Notes: generated by a model from the sequence alone, not told the origin. Shown: positions 50,399 through 59,862, numbered from the stretch's first letter. The stretch is 64,000 nucleotides of DNA from CAZFOB01 sp964520325 (GCA_964520325.1 CAZFOB010000009.1:72070-136069); one strand, 5' to 3'. Program-made: numbers and translations.

Positions 50399-51247
50399 AT
50401 GCTCGAAAAGGTTGACGGAGTGATCCTGGCTGTGCACGACGCGAACGCGGCCGCCGAGACGTTCGCCGCACTCTTTGACGCGAAGAAGGAGATGGTCGAG
50501 CACAGCAACGCCCTCGGAGCCGACGTGACGTTCCTTCGGCTCGGGACCGACCACATCCTCCTCGCCGTCCCAACTGCGGACGGCCTCATCGCCGACCACA
50601 TCACCACGTGGGGCGAAGGGATCGTCGGGGTGGCGTTCGCCGCGAAAGACCCGGCGGCGGTGGCGAAGCACGTCGAGAGCAGGGGCGTCTCGGTGACCGA
50701 CGACGACGGCGCGTGGCTGATCGATCCGTCCCGGACTCACGGCCTGCTGACACTTCTCGTCCCGTTCGCCGAGCGCGAGTCGGTCGGGGCGATCTCGTTC
50801 CTCTACGAAGTGACGCATCTCGTCGCCGACTGGCAGGCCGTGAGCGACTTCTGGACGGAGATCTTCGGACTCGAGGGCGCGAAGTTCTCACCGATCTCGA
50901 GCAAGGAGTACGGCTACGACGGAACGCTCACGCTCTTCGATCCGCCGGCCAAGCTCGACCGCATCGAGGTCGTCTACCCGCACGACGCTCAGTTGGCGAT
51001 GGGACGGTTCTTCGTCAAGCGCGGTGAGGGTCCGTACATGTTCTTCATGGAGACCGACGACATGCCGGCCGTACGCGACCGCCTCAACGCCGCCGGTGCA
51101 CGCTTCGCTCCGAAGGAGGAGCCGGAGCAGCCGAACAGCCTCTTCGTGCACCCGTCCTCCACGCACGGGGTGCTCATCGGCGTGAGCCCGAAGAACCTCG
51201 CGTGGGTGTGGTCCGGACGACCAGAGCTCGCACGCGCGCGGGACTAA
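50399..51247 (+). CDS. VOC/glyoxalase family protein with two VOC domains
   Basis: 282-aa cytosolic protein with two betaalphabetabetabeta domains: the first near VDGVILAVHDANAAAETFAA and LRLGTDHILLAVP, the second near VTHLVADWQAVSDFWTEIFG and MFFMETDDMPAVRDRLNAAG. VOC proteins include glyoxalases, dioxygenases and resistance proteins; the function here is unknown. It starts 2 nt after the P450 stop and is followed 3 nt later by the mutM-like gene. The metal ligands cannot be fixed from sequence alone. Confidence 0.8.
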   Translation: MLEKVDGVILAVHDANAAAETFAALFDAKKEMVEHSNALGADVTFLRLGTDHILLAVPTADGLIADHITTWGEGIVGVAFAAKDPAAVAKHVESRGVSVTDDDGAWLIDPSRTHGLLTLLVPFAERESVGAISFLYEVTHLVADWQAVSDFWTEIFGLEGAKFSPISSKEYGYDGTLTLFDPPAKLDRIEVVYPHDAQLAMGRFFVKRGEGPYMFFMETDDMPAVRDRLNAAGARFAPKEEPEQPNSLFVHPSSTHGVLIGVSPKNLAWVWSGRPELARARD

Positions 51248-51250
51248 CGA

Positions 51251-52084
51251 TTGCCCGAAGCACCGGAGATGCAGGGCCTCGCCGAACGGCTCGCGGCGGC
51301 GGTCACGGGCAAGGAGCTCGCCCGCATCGATCCGCTCCAGTTCTCGAGCCTGAAGACATTCTCGCCGCCGCACGACGAGCTCTACGGGAACACGCTTGAC
51401 CACGTATGGCGGCGCGGGAAGTACGTGCTGCTCAACTTCGGCGGCCCAAACATCGCGTTCCACCTCTCACAAGGCGGACGCGTTGACATCGAAGATCCGC
51501 CGAAAGCGACGAAGCCGAAGGGCGCGGTCGTCCGATTTCGGTTCGCGGACGGGCCGTCGGTCCTCATCAAGGAGTTCAGCACCGATCGCAAGGCGGGTTG
51601 GTGGGTGCTGGCCGTTGGCGACGACGCCCCGCTGCAGAAACTCGGTCCCGAGGCGGACTCCGGCGAGTTCGCTGAGTTGATCCGCACAGGCGTGGACAAC
51701 CGCCGCTTGCACACCATGCTTCGCGATCAGCGCACGGTCGCCGGTCTCGGACGCGGCTACACCGACGACATCCTCCACCACGCGCACCTCTCCCCTTTCG
51801 CGACGCTGAAAGGTCTGAAGGCCGACCAACGGAAACAGCTGCTCGCATCGATCGCGGCGACACTCGCCGACGGGCTCCAGTTCGAACGCAAGAGAACCGG
51901 TGGACTCCCGACGAAGCTCGGCGACCATTGGCGGGTACATAAGAACCACGGCCGCCCGTGTCCGGGATGCGGCGAGGACCTTCGCAGGGTGTCCTACGAG
52001 TCGCACGAGATCACCTATTGCCCGGTGTGTCAGACGAGCGGCAAGCTCCTGGCGGATAGAAGGATGTCCCGACTCATCCGATAG
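51251..52084 (+). CDS. Formamidopyrimidine-DNA glycosylase (Fpg/MutM or Nei-like)
   Basis: 277-aa base-excision repair enzyme removing oxidised bases. It starts with TTG at 51251, so the mature protein begins P-E-A-P-E, giving the catalytic Pro and Glu at the N-terminus. The Lys in RRGKYVLLNF, the H2TH region LGRGYTDDILHHAHLSPF, and a C-terminal zinc finger (CPGC...CPVC) are present. The oxoguanine-capping loop is not obvious, so a Nei-like specificity is possible. 3 nt after the VOC gene; the AlkA-like gene follows. Confidence 0.9.
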   Translation: MPEAPEMQGLAERLAAAVTGKELARIDPLQFSSLKTFSPPHDELYGNTLDHVWRRGKYVLLNFGGPNIAFHLSQGGRVDIEDPPKATKPKGAVVRFRFADGPSVLIKEFSTDRKAGWWVLAVGDDAPLQKLGPEADSGEFAELIRTGVDNRRLHTMLRDQRTVAGLGRGYTDDILHHAHLSPFATLKGLKADQRKQLLASIAATLADGLQFERKRTGGLPTKLGDHWRVHKNHGRPCPGCGEDLRRVSYESHEITYCPVCQTSGKLLADRRMSRLIR

Positions 52085-52092
52085 CCATCAGA

Positions 52093-52098
52093 TAGCCT
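52093..52098 (+). promoter_or_regulatory. Candidate internal -10 element for the AlkA-like gene
   Basis: TAGCCT lies 8 nt before the ATG at 52107 in the 22-bp gap after mutM, with no ribosome site. It would give an additional leaderless transcript for the AlkA/UbiB part of the operon. Confidence 0.4.
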
Positions 52099-52106
52099 CG
52101 CGTCTC

Positions 52107-52766
52107 ATGCCTCTCGATACCTCAGCCGCCGTGAAGCACCTGTCGCGCGTCGATCCGGTTATGCGCGCACTCATCAAGGCCGTTGGACCGTGCGCGCTCA
52201 AGCCCGGCGCCCGCGGCGACCACTTCACCACGCTTCTTCGCGCGATCGTCGGTCAGCAGCTCTCTGCCAAGGCTGCCGAAACCATCTGGCAGCGACTCGT
52301 GAACCTTCACCCGGGCCGCAATGTCAGGCCCGAGGACGTCCTCGCATCGCCGGTGACCGAGCTTCGGAGTGTCGGGTTGTCTAACGCGAAGGCCGCTTAT
52401 GCGAAGGACCTCGCGCAGCACGTCGTTGATGGCGGCCTGAATCTCAAGCGCATGTCGCGCCTGGATGACGAGGCCATCGTCGACGCGCTCATCGGCGTGA
52501 AGGGCATCGGCCGGTGGACGGCAGAGATGTTCATGCTCTTCAAGCTCGGCCGTCCGGACATCTGGCCGGTCGACGATCTCGGCATCCGCAACGCGGTGAA
52601 GAACCAGTACGCGCCCTTTTCGGACGGGGGCCCGACGAAGGACGAGATGATCGAGGTGGCCGAGGTGTGGCGCCCGTGGCGTTCGGTTGCGTCGTGGTAC
52701 CTCTGGCGCAGCCTGGCGCTCACCGCTCCGTCGCTCGGCAACGCCTCCAAAGCGGTCCCCGTCTGA
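52107..52766 (+). CDS. DNA-3-methyladenine glycosylase II (AlkA-like, HhH-GPD)
   Basis: 219-aa helix-hairpin-helix glycosylase excising alkylated bases. HhH motif DALIGVKGIGRWTAEMFM and the catalytic Asp in DIWPVDDLGIRNAV (D157). No AraC-type domain or iron-sulfur Cys set, as expected for the AlkA core. The ATG at 52107 follows mutM by 22 nt and the stop overlaps the UbiB-like ATG by one base (TGATG). It co-occurs with MutM as a small repair pair. Confidence 0.92.
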   Translation: MPLDTSAAVKHLSRVDPVMRALIKAVGPCALKPGARGDHFTTLLRAIVGQQLSAKAAETIWQRLVNLHPGRNVRPEDVLASPVTELRSVGLSNAKAAYAKDLAQHVVDGGLNLKRMSRLDDEAIVDALIGVKGIGRWTAEMFMLFKLGRPDIWPVDDLGIRNAVKNQYAPFSDGGPTKDEMIEVAEVWRPWRSVASWYLWRSLALTAPSLGNASKAVPV

Positions 52767-54250
52767 TGGCGAGCCGGCGCCGCGAAGCGTTCACCCGCAT
52801 GTTGAAGCTCGCGCGGCGTTCGTTGCGGGACGCCATCCGCGGGTATCGCATCCGGCGCAAGCGCGGCACTGGAGCCACCGGCGCCACCGGAGCCGGGGGC
52901 GTCGAGACCGATCCGGACGTCCGCCGCGCGCAACTCGCCCGGATGGGCGCATCGAGCGCGGCGCGCATCGGGGCCGCGCGGCTGCGGACCATCGGCCGCA
53001 GCGACGAACACAAGCGCGAGGTCCGCGAGCAAGCCGCCATGCGATCCGCCGGCGACGTCCTGCAGGTCATGGGCGACATGAAAGGCGCAGTCATGAAGCT
53101 GGCGCAGATGGCGAGCTTCGCCGTCGACGGGCTTCCCGAAGGCGTCCAACAACAGCTCGCGCAACTGCAGTCCGCCGCTCCGCCGATGTCCTACGAGCTC
53201 GTCGAGGATGTCGTCACCAACGAGCTCGGCGGTCCCCCCGAGATGGTGTTCGCGTCCTTCGACGACGCACCGCTGGCGGCGGCATCGATCGGCCAGGTGC
53301 ACGCGGCTACGACGATGGATGGCCGCGACGTCGTCGTCAAGGTCCAGTACCCGGGCGTCGACGAAGCCATCAAGGCCGACCTCCAGAACGCGGACATGCT
53401 CTTCCAGACCGTCGCGGCGATGTTCGGTGGCTTCGATCCGAGAGAGCTCCTCCAAGAGGTGGTCGAGCGGATGACCGAGGAGTTCGACTATCGGCTCGAA
53501 GCCCAGAATCAGCAGCACTTCGCAGACCGCTACCGCGGTCACCGCTACGTCAAGATCGCTGAAGTCGTTCCGGAGCTCTCGGCGACGCGCGTGCTTACCT
53601 CCGAGCGAGTCAACGGTCGTCGCTTCTACGACGTCCTCGACGATCCGCAGGACGCGAGGGACCGGTACGGCGAGATCATCAGCCGGTTCGCGAACGGATC
53701 GATCCTCGTCGACGGCGTCTTCACGGCCGACCCGCACCCGGGGAACTACATCTTCATGGACGACGGACGGATCTGCTTCCTCGACTTCGGGCTGATCAAG
53801 CGTCTGGCACCCGACGAGATCAAGCTCGTCCGCGCTCCGGGGCTCGCGATATTGAGGAACGACCCCGAAGAGCTCGAGACGACGCTGCGCGGGCTGAGCG
53901 TGATCGAACCCGGCACGGTGGTCGATCGCAAGCGCCTATGGGAGCTCTTCGAGGTGATGCTCGGTCCGATCGTGGTCGATGCACCATTCCGGTACTCGCG
54001 CAAGGTCGTGGGAGACGCGTTCCGGGCTGTGGCCCTGCCCGACTCGCCGTACCGCGACATCCAGGAGAAGCTGCACTTCCCCGCGATGCTCGCGATGTGG
54101 CAGCGCTATACGTTCGGGACGTCCGCCGTGCTCGGCCACCTCGAATCCGAAGCCAACTGGCACCGCATCGCGGCGGAGCATCTCCTGGGGACCGATCCAC
54201 CGACCGAGATCGGGAGGAGCTGGATGGAGCGGAGCGACTCCCCCCGATGA
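52766..54250 (+). CDS. ABC1/UbiB family atypical kinase
   Basis: 494-aa ABC1 kinase-like protein. The KxGQ-type helix reads KGAVMKLAQMASF; the Ala-rich loop is AAASIGQVHAA; VVKVQYPG holds the ATP Lys, and DPHPGNYIF with FLDFGLIKRL holds the catalytic and metal residues. A low-complexity Gly-Ala-Thr stretch (TGATGATGAGG) lies near residue 37, and no membrane helix is obvious. In other bacteria UbiB supports quinone biosynthesis, probably as an ATPase. ATG overlaps the AlkA stop by one base; the stop overlaps the next gene (ATGA). Confidence 0.88.
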   Translation: MASRRREAFTRMLKLARRSLRDAIRGYRIRRKRGTGATGATGAGGVETDPDVRRAQLARMGASSAARIGAARLRTIGRSDEHKREVREQAAMRSAGDVLQVMGDMKGAVMKLAQMASFAVDGLPEGVQQQLAQLQSAAPPMSYELVEDVVTNELGGPPEMVFASFDDAPLAAASIGQVHAATTMDGRDVVVKVQYPGVDEAIKADLQNADMLFQTVAAMFGGFDPRELLQEVVERMTEEFDYRLEAQNQQHFADRYRGHRYVKIAEVVPELSATRVLTSERVNGRRFYDVLDDPQDARDRYGEIISRFANGSILVDGVFTADPHPGNYIFMDDGRICFLDFGLIKRLAPDEIKLVRAPGLAILRNDPEELETTLRGLSVIEPGTVVDRKRLWELFEVMLGPIVVDAPFRYSRKVVGDAFRAVALPDSPYRDIQEKLHFPAMLAMWQRYTFGTSAVLGHLESEANWHRIAAEHLLGTDPPTEIGRSWMERSDSPR

Positions 54251-55011
54251 GCAAGCTTGACCTCGACCATGTCGCGATCGCGCTGCACGACGTGTCGCCG
54301 GTGCTGAACACGCTCGTCGGTGAGTTGGGCGCGAAGGCCCTCTTCGGCGGTCCAAACATGGGCTTTCGTGCGATGCAGCTCGACTGCGGCGATCTGCGCA
54401 TCGAGCTCCTCGAGCCACACAACGTCGAAACGAACGACTTCCTGGCGCGCTTCCTCGAGGCCAACGGTGAGGGACCGCACCACCTCACGTTCAAGACCGA
54501 CGACATCGAAAGTCTCCTGCAACGCGTGGTCGACGCCGGGTATACCCCGGTCGGCGTGAACATCGGCAACCCGTTCTGGCGCGAGGCTTTCGTCCACCCC
54601 AAGCAAGCGGGCGGCACCGTTGTTCAGATCGCGCAGTCCGACATCGACCCCATGTCGTTCGACCCTTCGATGTTCCCGAAGCTGGCGCGCGAGCAGGGAT
54701 TCGGGATCTGGTGGCCCGACCCACCTGAGCCCGCGAAGGACCGAGCGATCCTTCGCCGAGTGGTCGTCACCACAGACGAGATGTCACGAGCCATGGGCCT
54801 GTACGCGGACGTGCTCGAAGGCGCTCGTGGTGACTACGGCGAGGGCTGGGTCGAGCTCGGCTGGCCCGGCGGCGGGCGCATCCGCCTGGAGCACGCCGCG
54901 GGACGCGCGCAAGGCATCGACCGTCTCGAATGGGACGCCTCGAGTGAAGGCGCACCGCGCAACGAGAAGCTGGTGGGCGGCACGACGATGGTGGTCAATC
55001 CTCGTCCGTAA
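54247..55011 (+). CDS. VOC/glyoxalase family protein
   Basis: 254-aa protein with an N-terminal VOC domain (LDLDHVAIALHDVSPVLNTL, MQLDCGDLRIELLEPH) resembling methylmalonyl-CoA epimerase/glyoxalase, containing HHLTFKTDDIESLL and GGTVVQIAQ. The C-terminal half is a second, degenerate VOC domain (RAILRRVVVTTDEMSRAMGL). Metal ligands H and E are plausible in both. Starts with ATG in the UbiB stop overlap. The stop overlaps the convergent terC gene by 17 bp. Function unknown. Confidence 0.75.
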   Translation: MSKLDLDHVAIALHDVSPVLNTLVGELGAKALFGGPNMGFRAMQLDCGDLRIELLEPHNVETNDFLARFLEANGEGPHHLTFKTDDIESLLQRVVDAGYTPVGVNIGNPFWREAFVHPKQAGGTVVQIAQSDIDPMSFDPSMFPKLAREQGFGIWWPDPPEPAKDRAILRRVVVTTDEMSRAMGLYADVLEGARGDYGEGWVELGWPGGGRIRLEHAAGRAQGIDRLEWDASSEGAPRNEKLVGGTTMVVNPRP

Positions 55012-55960
55012 GCTCCACGAGTCCTTCGCCCGCCGGACCGATCGCCGGTGCCTTGGCCTCGGCCCGCAGCGACGCGACCACCGCGATCACGAGTGTTCCA
55101 ACGATGACGCCGAGCGAGACGTAGATCGGCAGATGGATCCACTCGGCGACGAGCATCTTGACGCCGACGAAGACGAGGATCGCCGAGAGTCCGAGCTGCA
55201 GGTACTGGAACCTCGACATCATGTTGGCGAGCAGGAAGTACAACGCTCGTAAGCCCAGGATCGCGAAAGCGTTCGAGCTGAATACCAGAAACGGCTCGCG
55301 CGTCACACCGAAGATGGCCGGGATCGAGTCGACGGCGAAGATGATGTCCGTCGTCTCGACGACGACGAGCACGGCGACCAACGGCGTCGCGAGGCGCACA
55401 CCATTCTCCCTGATGAAGAACTTCTGGCCGTGGTAGTTCGGGGTCAACTTGAACATCCGCCGGAAGAGTCGTAAGACGATGTTCTTGTCCGGATGGACCT
55501 CGACCTCGTCGTGGCGCGCCATGCGGATGCCGGTGATGACCAGGAACGCTCCGAAGATGTAGAACATGAACTCGAAGCGCTCCAGCAGCGCGGCCCCCGC
55601 CACGATGAAGATCGCCCGAAAGACGAGCGCTCCGAGGATCCCGTAGAACAGCACGCGGTGTTGCACGTCTTTGGGCACGGCGAAATACCCGAAGATCAGG
55701 ACGAACACGAAGATGTTGTCTGCCGAGAGCGAATACTCGAGGAGATAGCCGGTGATGTACTCGCCGGCGCGCGTTCCTCCCTGCCACCACCAGATGACGA
55801 GGGTGAACGAAAGACCCATCGACATCCAGATGGCCGTCCACATCGCGCCTTCGCGTGCTGTGACCTCATGGGCGTCGCGGTGGAACAGCAGCAGATCGAA
55901 CGAGAGCATCGCCAGGACGAACGCGACGAAGCCGGTCCAAACGAAGGGGTGAACGTCCAC
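54995..55960 (-). CDS. TerC family integral membrane protein
   Basis: 321-aa membrane protein with about eight or nine helices. The two TerC acidic motifs are intact: EYSLSADNIFVFVLIF and VVETTDIIFAVDSIPAIF, placing Asp/Glu residues in the membrane as in TerC/Alx manganese exporters. Homologues modulate Mn2+ and pH; tellurite resistance is only a family name here. Starts with ATG at 55960, 2 nt after the MFS stop on the same strand. Confidence 0.9.
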   Translation of the reverse strand: MDVHPFVWTGFVAFVLAMLSFDLLLFHRDAHEVTAREGAMWTAIWMSMGLSFTLVIWWWQGGTRAGEYITGYLLEYSLSADNIFVFVLIFGYFAVPKDVQHRVLFYGILGALVFRAIFIVAGAALLERFEFMFYIFGAFLVITGIRMARHDEVEVHPDKNIVLRLFRRMFKLTPNYHGQKFFIRENGVRLATPLVAVLVVVETTDIIFAVDSIPAIFGVTREPFLVFSSNAFAILGLRALYFLLANMMSRFQYLQLGLSAILVFVGVKMLVAEWIHLPIYVSLGVIVGTLVIAVVASLRAEAKAPAIGPAGEGLVELTDED

Positions 55961-55962
55961 GA

Positions 55963-57888
55963 CTACGGCGTTCTGATGGCTCGGAGGACGGATTCAGAGA
56001 TGAGCGTCACGGTGACGATTGCGATGATAGCCAGAGGCCAGGCTGCGCGTGGCGCGGGTGCGGGACCGGGCTGTCCGGTCTTCAGCAGGGCGGGTATCAG
56101 ACCGACCACCTTCAGATCCGTCGTGCGTGGCTGCTCGGACACCAGAAGCGTTGCGGACAGCTCCGAGGTCCTGTCCCCCGTCGTGCGGGTCCCGGTGACG
56201 CGGATGGGCACGTGGTGGAGGCTCGCCACCCGCTGCGCCGGAAAGACCTCGATGCGCTCGAAGTCAACCGTGCGGTAGTCCCCGAACAAGCCTCGCGCGA
56301 CGGTCAGCGACCCGAAGTGTTCGATCTCCGAGATCTCCTCACTGTCGACGGCTTGGAGGAAGCGCTCGGCGGCTCCGGCCGGTCGTCGCACGAAGTTGTC
56401 GAGGGTGCCGACCGCAAACGACCCGCCGGCGAGGAGCAGGACGACACATGAGGCGAATATCACCCATGGACGCAGGCGTGCTGACTGTTGTGTCTGCGCG
56501 CGGACGTGGCCGACGCCGAGATCGTCCTCGATCTCCTCGAGTTCGCGTCCCTTCGTTTCCGGAAGGTGGCGCCAGATGAGCCACGTCGCGGGGATGAACA
56601 GGAGCACGAGCAGCGACACGGTGTCACCGATCGAGCCGAGCAGCCCCGTGTAGTGATCGCCGAGCACACCGACGAGCAGGGGGCCGAGGATGAAGCCCGC
56701 GATCTCGAAGATGTTGCGAGCCCACGCTGCCGACTGGTTGCGGATGTAGGTGGGGAACAGCTCCGTTGAGATGGCACCGGTGACGGGTGCCATGCCGAGG
56801 CCGAAGAAGACGGCGACGACGAGCAGGGCGCCGAGCGCGAAGGGACTCCGAGCCTGGAACAGCGCGAGGGAGCTGACGGCCGCGAGCACGCCGTAGCCGA
56901 TCGCCGTCGGCCGGCGGCCGTAACGCTCCATCAGGTTCCCGCACACCACGTAGCCGAGCGTCCCGAAGCCATAGGCGACGATGAAAATCACGTACAACGT
57001 CGAAGAGCCGATCCCGGCTTCGCGTTCGGCGAAGTAGAAGAACCAGGCCGTCGCGCCGAACAGCGGTAACGAGCGGAACAGGTGGATCAGCCCGACGAGC
57101 ACGAGCGTGCGCCGGAAGGGTGCGCGCCACGGCTCGAAGAAGTTCAACCGAAGCGAACGACCCTGGCGCTCAGCGGCCTCGGCATGCTCGGAGAAGCGGC
57201 GTGTCTCCCGCAACCGGCGACGGAAAACCGCCAGGAAGACCAACGGGACCACGCCGACGAGGTAGAGCGTTCGCCACTCGAACGTGCCGATGTCGGCAAG
57301 TCCGGCGATGAGCAACAGCGCCACTGCCACTGCGCCCACCGCAGAGCACATGAGGAAGATCCCGAGCACCCGCGAGCGACGCTCCTTCGGGAACTCTTCG
57401 ACGATCATCGTGACCGCGACGGCGTACTCGGCCCCCAGGAACACCCGCGAGAGAGACTGGAAGGCCGTGAACGACCACAGATCCCACGAGACCGCCGTGA
57501 GCGCGGTCATCACGGTGTAGCCGAGTACGGACCAAAGGAGCAGCGTCCGGCGCCCCCAGCGATCGCCGGCGCGCGCGAGGAAGAACGCGCCGGCGAGTCC
57601 GAGCTCGATGATCGCGCGCGAGACACCGAGCTGAGCTTCGGTGACGTTGAACGTGTCGCGGATATCGGAAAGGACGAGGGAGAGGATCGCGCCGTCGTAA
57701 CCCTCGAAGAAGGTCGCGGCGAGTAGCAGTAGCAGGAGTGTGCGGAGATACGCCGGCGAGTGATCGCCCGGCTGATCGAACGGTGGCTCGGCCGCGGACA
57801 TTGCTTCGATGAGCTCTTCGCCGGCAGAACCGGCGAAGCTCTCGCTCCCGATCACGCCGGCGCTGGGTCGCTGCTCGTGGTCGGTCAT
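55963..57888 (-). CDS. MFS transporter with C-terminal soluble domain
   Basis: 641-aa transporter. Residues 45-460 are a 12-helix major facilitator (motif DRWGRR after TM2, LPETKGRELEEIEDD near its end, sugar-porter style). About 480-500 is a further membrane helix (WVIFASCVVLLLAGGSFAV), then a soluble region (500-600, GTLDNFVRRPAGAAERFL and DYRTVDFERIEVFP) and a last membrane helix (AWPLAIIAIVTVTLI). The extra domain is not usual in sugar-porter MFS proteins. The ATG at 57888 is taken; longer in-frame starts are unlikely because they overlap the divergent gene's leader. Substrate unknown. Confidence 0.85.
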   Translation of the reverse strand: MTDHEQRPSAGVIGSESFAGSAGEELIEAMSAAEPPFDQPGDHSPAYLRTLLLLLLAATFFEGYDGAILSLVLSDIRDTFNVTEAQLGVSRAIIELGLAGAFFLARAGDRWGRRTLLLWSVLGYTVMTALTAVSWDLWSFTAFQSLSRVFLGAEYAVAVTMIVEEFPKERRSRVLGIFLMCSAVGAVAVALLLIAGLADIGTFEWRTLYLVGVVPLVFLAVFRRRLRETRRFSEHAEAAERQGRSLRLNFFEPWRAPFRRTLVLVGLIHLFRSLPLFGATAWFFYFAEREAGIGSSTLYVIFIVAYGFGTLGYVVCGNLMERYGRRPTAIGYGVLAAVSSLALFQARSPFALGALLVVAVFFGLGMAPVTGAISTELFPTYIRNQSAAWARNIFEIAGFILGPLLVGVLGDHYTGLLGSIGDTVSLLVLLFIPATWLIWRHLPETKGRELEEIEDDLGVGHVRAQTQQSARLRPWVIFASCVVLLLAGGSFAVGTLDNFVRRPAGAAERFLQAVDSEEISEIEHFGSLTVARGLFGDYRTVDFERIEVFPAQRVASLHHVPIRVTGTRTTGDRTSELSATLLVSEQPRTTDLKVVGLIPALLKTGQPGPAPAPRAAWPLAIIAIVTVTLISESVLRAIRTP

Positions 57889-57956
57889 CGGTACCCTCGG
57901 GCGTGCGGGGACGTTCCCTGCGAACGCATCACAGCACAGTCTGGCGGGAGGCGCAC

Positions 57957-58907
57957 ATGGAAACACGCAAGCTCGGCAGTTTGGACGTCTCGATCGTGGG
58001 TCTCGGGTGCAACAACTTCGGCATGCGTATCGACGAGGCGCAGACGAAGGTCGTGGTGGACGCCTGCATCGACGCCGGGATCAACTTCTTCGACACCGCG
58101 GATGTCTACGGGGGACGCGGTCAGTCTGAGGTCTTCCTCGGCAAGGCCCTCGGAAAGCGCCGGGACGACGTCCTCATCGCAACCAAGTTCGGTGCGCCGA
58201 TGGGCGATGACGGGAGCAAGCAAGGTGGCAGTGCCAGCTACATCAGGTCGGCCGTCGAGGACAGCTTGCAGCGCCTCGGCACCGACCGGATCGACCTGTA
58301 CCAGCAGCACGTCCCCGATCGCGACACACCGTTTCATGAGACGCTTCTTGCATTGAACGACCTCGTGCAGGAAGGCAAAGTTCGTGAGATCGGCTGCTCG
58401 AACTACTCCGGCAAGAACATCGCCAAGTGCAACCACATCTCGGAGGACAAGGGCCTGGCGCGTTTCGTCTCCGCGCAGAACAACTACAGCCTGCTCGAGC
58501 GCTCCCCCGAGCCGGACGTCGTCGACGCGTGTGAGAAGCTCGGCATCGGGATCCTTCCGTACTTCCCGCTCGCGTCCGGTTTGCTCACCGGCAAGTACAC
58601 ATCGAAGGAGAATCTTCCCGCCGGCACTCGGATCAGCGCGATGGCGGAAGCCTCGCCCGAGCGAGCCGAGGCCGCGCTGAGCGACGAGAACTTCGCGGTC
58701 ATCGCCAAGCTCCGCAGCTTCGCCGAGGAGCACGGCCACACCCTCCTCGAACTCGCGATGTCGTGGCTCGCGAGCAAGCCCGTCATCTCGTCTGTCATCG
58801 CCGGCGCCACCAAGCCTGAGCAGGTGAAGGCGAATGCGGAAGCAGCCACGTGGCGTCTGTCGGATGACGAGATGAAGGCCGTCGACGAACTGACGAAGTC
58901 CGGCTGA
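57957..58907 (+). CDS. Aldo/keto reductase family oxidoreductase
   Basis: 316-aa NADPH-dependent reductase. The tetrad is Asp and Tyr in FFDTADVYGGRGQSE, Lys in VLIATKFGAP, and His in DLYQQHVPD; IGCSNYSGKNI and SSVIAGATKPEQVKANA are the cofactor motifs. GGGAGG 5 nt before the ATG fixes the start. Divergent from the MFS gene and convergent with the ABC permease gene. It resembles the YajO/Tas-like group; substrate unknown. Confidence 0.9.
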   Translation: METRKLGSLDVSIVGLGCNNFGMRIDEAQTKVVVDACIDAGINFFDTADVYGGRGQSEVFLGKALGKRRDDVLIATKFGAPMGDDGSKQGGSASYIRSAVEDSLQRLGTDRIDLYQQHVPDRDTPFHETLLALNDLVQEGKVREIGCSNYSGKNIAKCNHISEDKGLARFVSAQNNYSLLERSPEPDVVDACEKLGIGILPYFPLASGLLTGKYTSKENLPAGTRISAMAEASPERAEAALSDENFAVIAKLRSFAEEHGHTLLELAMSWLASKPVISSVIAGATKPEQVKANAEAATWRLSDDEMKAVDELTKSG

Positions 58908-58917
58908 TGAGTCACAT

Positions 58918-59862
58918 TCAGGCCGCGTCGCGGGAGCGCATCGTTGCGTACGCGATCCCGAGGGCAATGGCTGCATAGATCGCGAACAGGATGGCGGGGC
59001 GCGAGATGCCGAGCGCCTCCTGCGTCTGCACGAAACCCGTGCTGACGTCCGGCTGGCGTTGTGGAAGGTCAACGAAACCGAGGAAGCGCGCGATGTTGTA
59101 CTGCAGCAGCCATTCGATGTACGCGCCGCGCCTGATCACACCGAGGAGCGGATCGAGGATCACCCCGTAACCGAAGGCCACACCGACCGCTCCTGCGGTG
59201 TTGCGCGTGATGGTAGAGATCGCCATCGCGACCGCCGAACCGAACATCGCCAGCCCCGCACCCCGCGCCCAGACTCCGAAGAGCGTCCACCACACGGACC
59301 CGTCGAGGCCACGCGTGGTCCCGCGTAGTGACGCGACGGGCAGGTACACAACCGCGATGAGCGCCAGAAGCAGTACGGACGCCGCCGCCATCAGCAGGGT
59401 TCCCGCGATCACCTTCGCGACGAGCACGCGTCCTCTTCGCGGCTCCCACGTCAGGAGCGTGGTCATCGCACCGCTGCCCCACTCGGCCCCCATGAAGGAC
59501 GCGCCGACCACGAAGCTCAACACGAACAACGCAACCGCGATCAGACGCGAGACGTCGGGCATCGTGTCCACGTAGTCGAACCGTTTGTCGTATTGCCCGG
59601 CCAGGTCCTCGACGGTGGGACAGAAGAACCCGGACTCAGGTTGTTCGGTCGGGAACTTCTCGCCTTCGAACTGCCCTCTCGATGCTTCGCACGCGGCGAC
59701 GTCGCGCCGCGCGGCCTCGAGGCCGGCGTCCGGGTCGTTGGACGACTGCAAGAACGAGATCACCACAGAGACGAGAACCAGGAGCACGGCGATGGCGCCG
59801 ATCGCTCTGAAGAGGCGGCGCGAGATGAATCGCAGAAGCTCGGCGCGAACAAGACCCGTCAT
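58918..59862 (-). CDS. ABC-2 type transporter permease
   Basis: 314-aa permease: membrane helix at 17-38 (FRAIGAIAVLLVLVSVVISF), a long external loop to about 110, then about five more helices ending TRPAILFAIYAAIALGIAYA-like. Partner of the ATPase encoded just upstream; the two overlap by ATGA at 59859-59862. Substrate unknown: drug, lipid or peptide export. In such actinobacterial two-gene exporters specificity cannot be read from sequence. Confidence 0.85.
   Translation of the reverse strand: MTGLVRAELLRFISRRLFRAIGAIAVLLVLVSVVISFLQSSNDPDAGLEAARRDVAACEASRGQFEGEKFPTEQPESGFFCPTVEDLAGQYDKRFDYVDTMPDVSRLIAVALFVLSFVVGASFMGAEWGSGAMTTLLTWEPRRGRVLVAKVIAGTLLMAAASVLLLALIAVVYLPVASLRGTTRGLDGSVWWTLFGVWARGAGLAMFGSAVAMAISTITRNTAGAVGVAFGYGVILDPLLGVIRRGAYIEWLLQYNIARFLGFVDLPQRQPDVSTGFVQTQEALGISRPAILFAIYAAIALGIAYATMRSRDAA

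Noticed and set aside
52850..52910. GCC-rich repeat in the UbiB-like gene as a phase-variation tract
   Set aside because: Units are imperfect and in frame, encoding a short Gly-Ala-Thr stretch; slippage would not be unusual but nothing supports variation.
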